From: Gemmatimonadota bacterium
GTDB lineage: Bacteria; Gemmatimonadota; Gemmatimonadetes; Longimicrobiales; Longimicrobiaceae
Direction of reading: 5' to 3'
DNA length: 5,580 bases
Assembly (NCBI GenBank): GCA_019240375.1
Contig: JAFAYN010000034.1
Span: 1 to 5,580, forward strand
Program-made: the position numbers and the translations under genes
Notes under the pieces: generated by a model
Seen by the model: only the letters and a program-made list of their open reading frames with translations
The model's database searches: none
Told to the model about the DNA's origin: nothing
In this document: positions 4,831-5,580 of the stretch, in pieces
Layout of the letters: each line of letters opens with the position of its first letter
Position numbering within the stretch: position 1 is the first letter of the stretch

Positions 4831-5580
4831 GCCCGCTGCGGAGCGCGGATGCGGCGCAGCACCCCCTGGAGGTCCTGCGCCAGGTCCCGCAGCACGAGCG
4901 CCTGCGCGCTGTGGATGAAGAAGTGGTCCCCGTCCACGATCCGGAGGTTGAAGTCGCCGGTCGTGTGGACCCGCCACGCTTCCGTCTCCGCCTCGTCCGC
5001 CTTGGGATCGCGCGTCCCCCCGATCGCGGTGATCGGCACGTCCAACGGCGGCTCCTCCGGGTACACGTAGGTCTCGTGGATCGCCGAATCGGCGCGCAGG
5101 AGCGGGAGGAGGAGCTTCATCAGCTCCGCGTTCTGCAGCACCTCCTCCGGGGTCCCGCCCAGGCGGCGGAGATCCTGGATCATCTCGTCGTCGGGGAGAT
5201 CGTGGATCGGCTGGTCCTTGTCCGGGAGGTGCGCGGCCGGGCATGCGGCCAGGAACATGTGCACCGGCCCCGGCTTCCCCCGGCGGCGCAGCTCGCGCGC
5301 CAGCTCGAAGCTCATCAGCGCCCCGTTGCTGTAGCCGTAGAAGGCGAACGGGATGTCCATGTAGGGAGCCAGCACGTCCGCCAGCGTCCGGACCAGGGGG
5401 AGCAGGCGGTCGAACGGCTTCTCGCCCATGCGGCGCTCGCGCCCGGGGAGCTGGACGGGGACCACGTCCACCTCGGCGGGGAGGCTCTGCGACCAGGTCC
5501 GATAGATCGAGGCGGCCCCCCCGGCGTAGGGGAAGCAGAACAGCCTCAGGCGCGCATCGGGCTTCGGCACCCGGTAGGCG
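4827..5580 (-). CDS. Type II (editing) thioesterase of a PKS/NRPS cluster (5' end beyond window)
   Basis: Alpha/beta hydrolase that removes stalled or wrong acyl groups from carrier domains. Numbering from a GTG at 5570, the protein begins with RLFCFPYAGG (9-18) and has PVQLPGRERR (38-47), both typical of type II thioesterases. The nucleophile is Ser81 in GYSNG, followed by ALMSFELAREL. The rest of the triad is Asp188 in GGTRDPKA and His216 in GDHFF. The frame stays open above 5570 (Ala-Tyr-Arg precede Val-Pro-Lys). Family members usually start 10-20 residues before the FCFPYAGG strand, so the true start probably lies just outside the window; the GTG at 5570 is a fallback. The family motif is normally GHSMG, so Tyr for His and Asn for Met are slightly unusual. 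The stop overlaps the PPTase start by 4 nt. The substrate megasynthase is not visible here. Confidence 0.93.
   Translation of the reverse strand, partial: AYRVPKPDARLRLFCFPYAGGAASIYRTWSQSLPAEVDVVPVQLPGRERRMGEKPFDRLLPLVRTLADVLAPYMDIPFAFYGYSNGALMSFELARELRRRGKPGPVHMFLAACPAAHLPDKDQPIHDLPDDEMIQDLRRLGGTPEEVLQNAELMKLLLPLLRADSAIHETYVYPEEPPLDVPITAIGGTRDPKADEAETEAWRVHTTGDFNLRIVDGDHFFIHSAQALVLRDLAQDLQGVLRRIRAPQRA

Noticed and set aside
4831..5244. 138-residue N-terminal extension of the PPTase
   Set aside because: This part is the out-of-frame shadow of the thioesterase gene. The GTG at 4830 gives normal family length and a 4-nt overlap.

Overview
This is a GC-rich bacterial window that appears to be the accessory-enzyme part of a polyketide or mixed polyketide/peptide biosynthetic gene cluster. 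Six protein genes can be supported: five on the minus strand and one regulator on the plus strand. The very high GC, the convergent/divergent layout and the unusual pseudoreceiver-plus-AraC regulator suggest a soil bacterium of the Gemmatimonadota (Longimicrobium-like) type. That placement is a weak inference from style; Myxococcota or Actinomycetota are not excluded.

Left block, minus strand, 2129 down to 1: a 3-hydroxyacyl-CoA/ACP dehydrogenase, a stand-alone acyl carrier protein and an acyl-CoA/ACP dehydrogenase that runs off the left edge. The last two overlap by 4 nt. This trio in this order is the core of the pathway that makes an alpha-functionalised malonyl-ACP extender unit. Examples are FkbK/FkbJ/FkbI of FK520-type clusters and Asm13/14/15 of ansamitocin, with hydroxymalonyl- and aminomalonyl-ACP variants in zwittermicin. 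The gene that would load the ACP (FkbH-like or an adenylating enzyme) and any O-methyltransferase are not in the window and would be expected beyond position 1.

Middle, 2130-3301: a 317-bp divergent control region with a TATAAT box facing the dehydrogenase operon, a good sigma70-type promoter facing the regulator, and short inverted and direct repeats. It is followed by a plus-strand regulator with a degenerate receiver-like N-terminus and an AraC-type DNA-binding C-terminus. A strong hairpin closes this gene and the convergent yceI-like gene.

Right block, minus strand, 5580 down to 3324: a type II (editing) thioesterase that runs off the right edge, an Sfp-type phosphopantetheinyl transferase overlapping it by 4 nt, and then, after 115 nt, a secreted YceI-family protein with its own clear ribosome binding site.

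How they fit together: the PPTase would convert carrier proteins, including the small ACP here, to the holo form. The dehydrogenase pair would oxidise the ACP-bound C3 unit to the malonyl form. The type II thioesterase would clear misprimed carrier domains of the megasynthase, and the regulator is well placed to control the extender-unit operon. No megasynthase module, RNA gene, mobile element or CRISPR array is visible.
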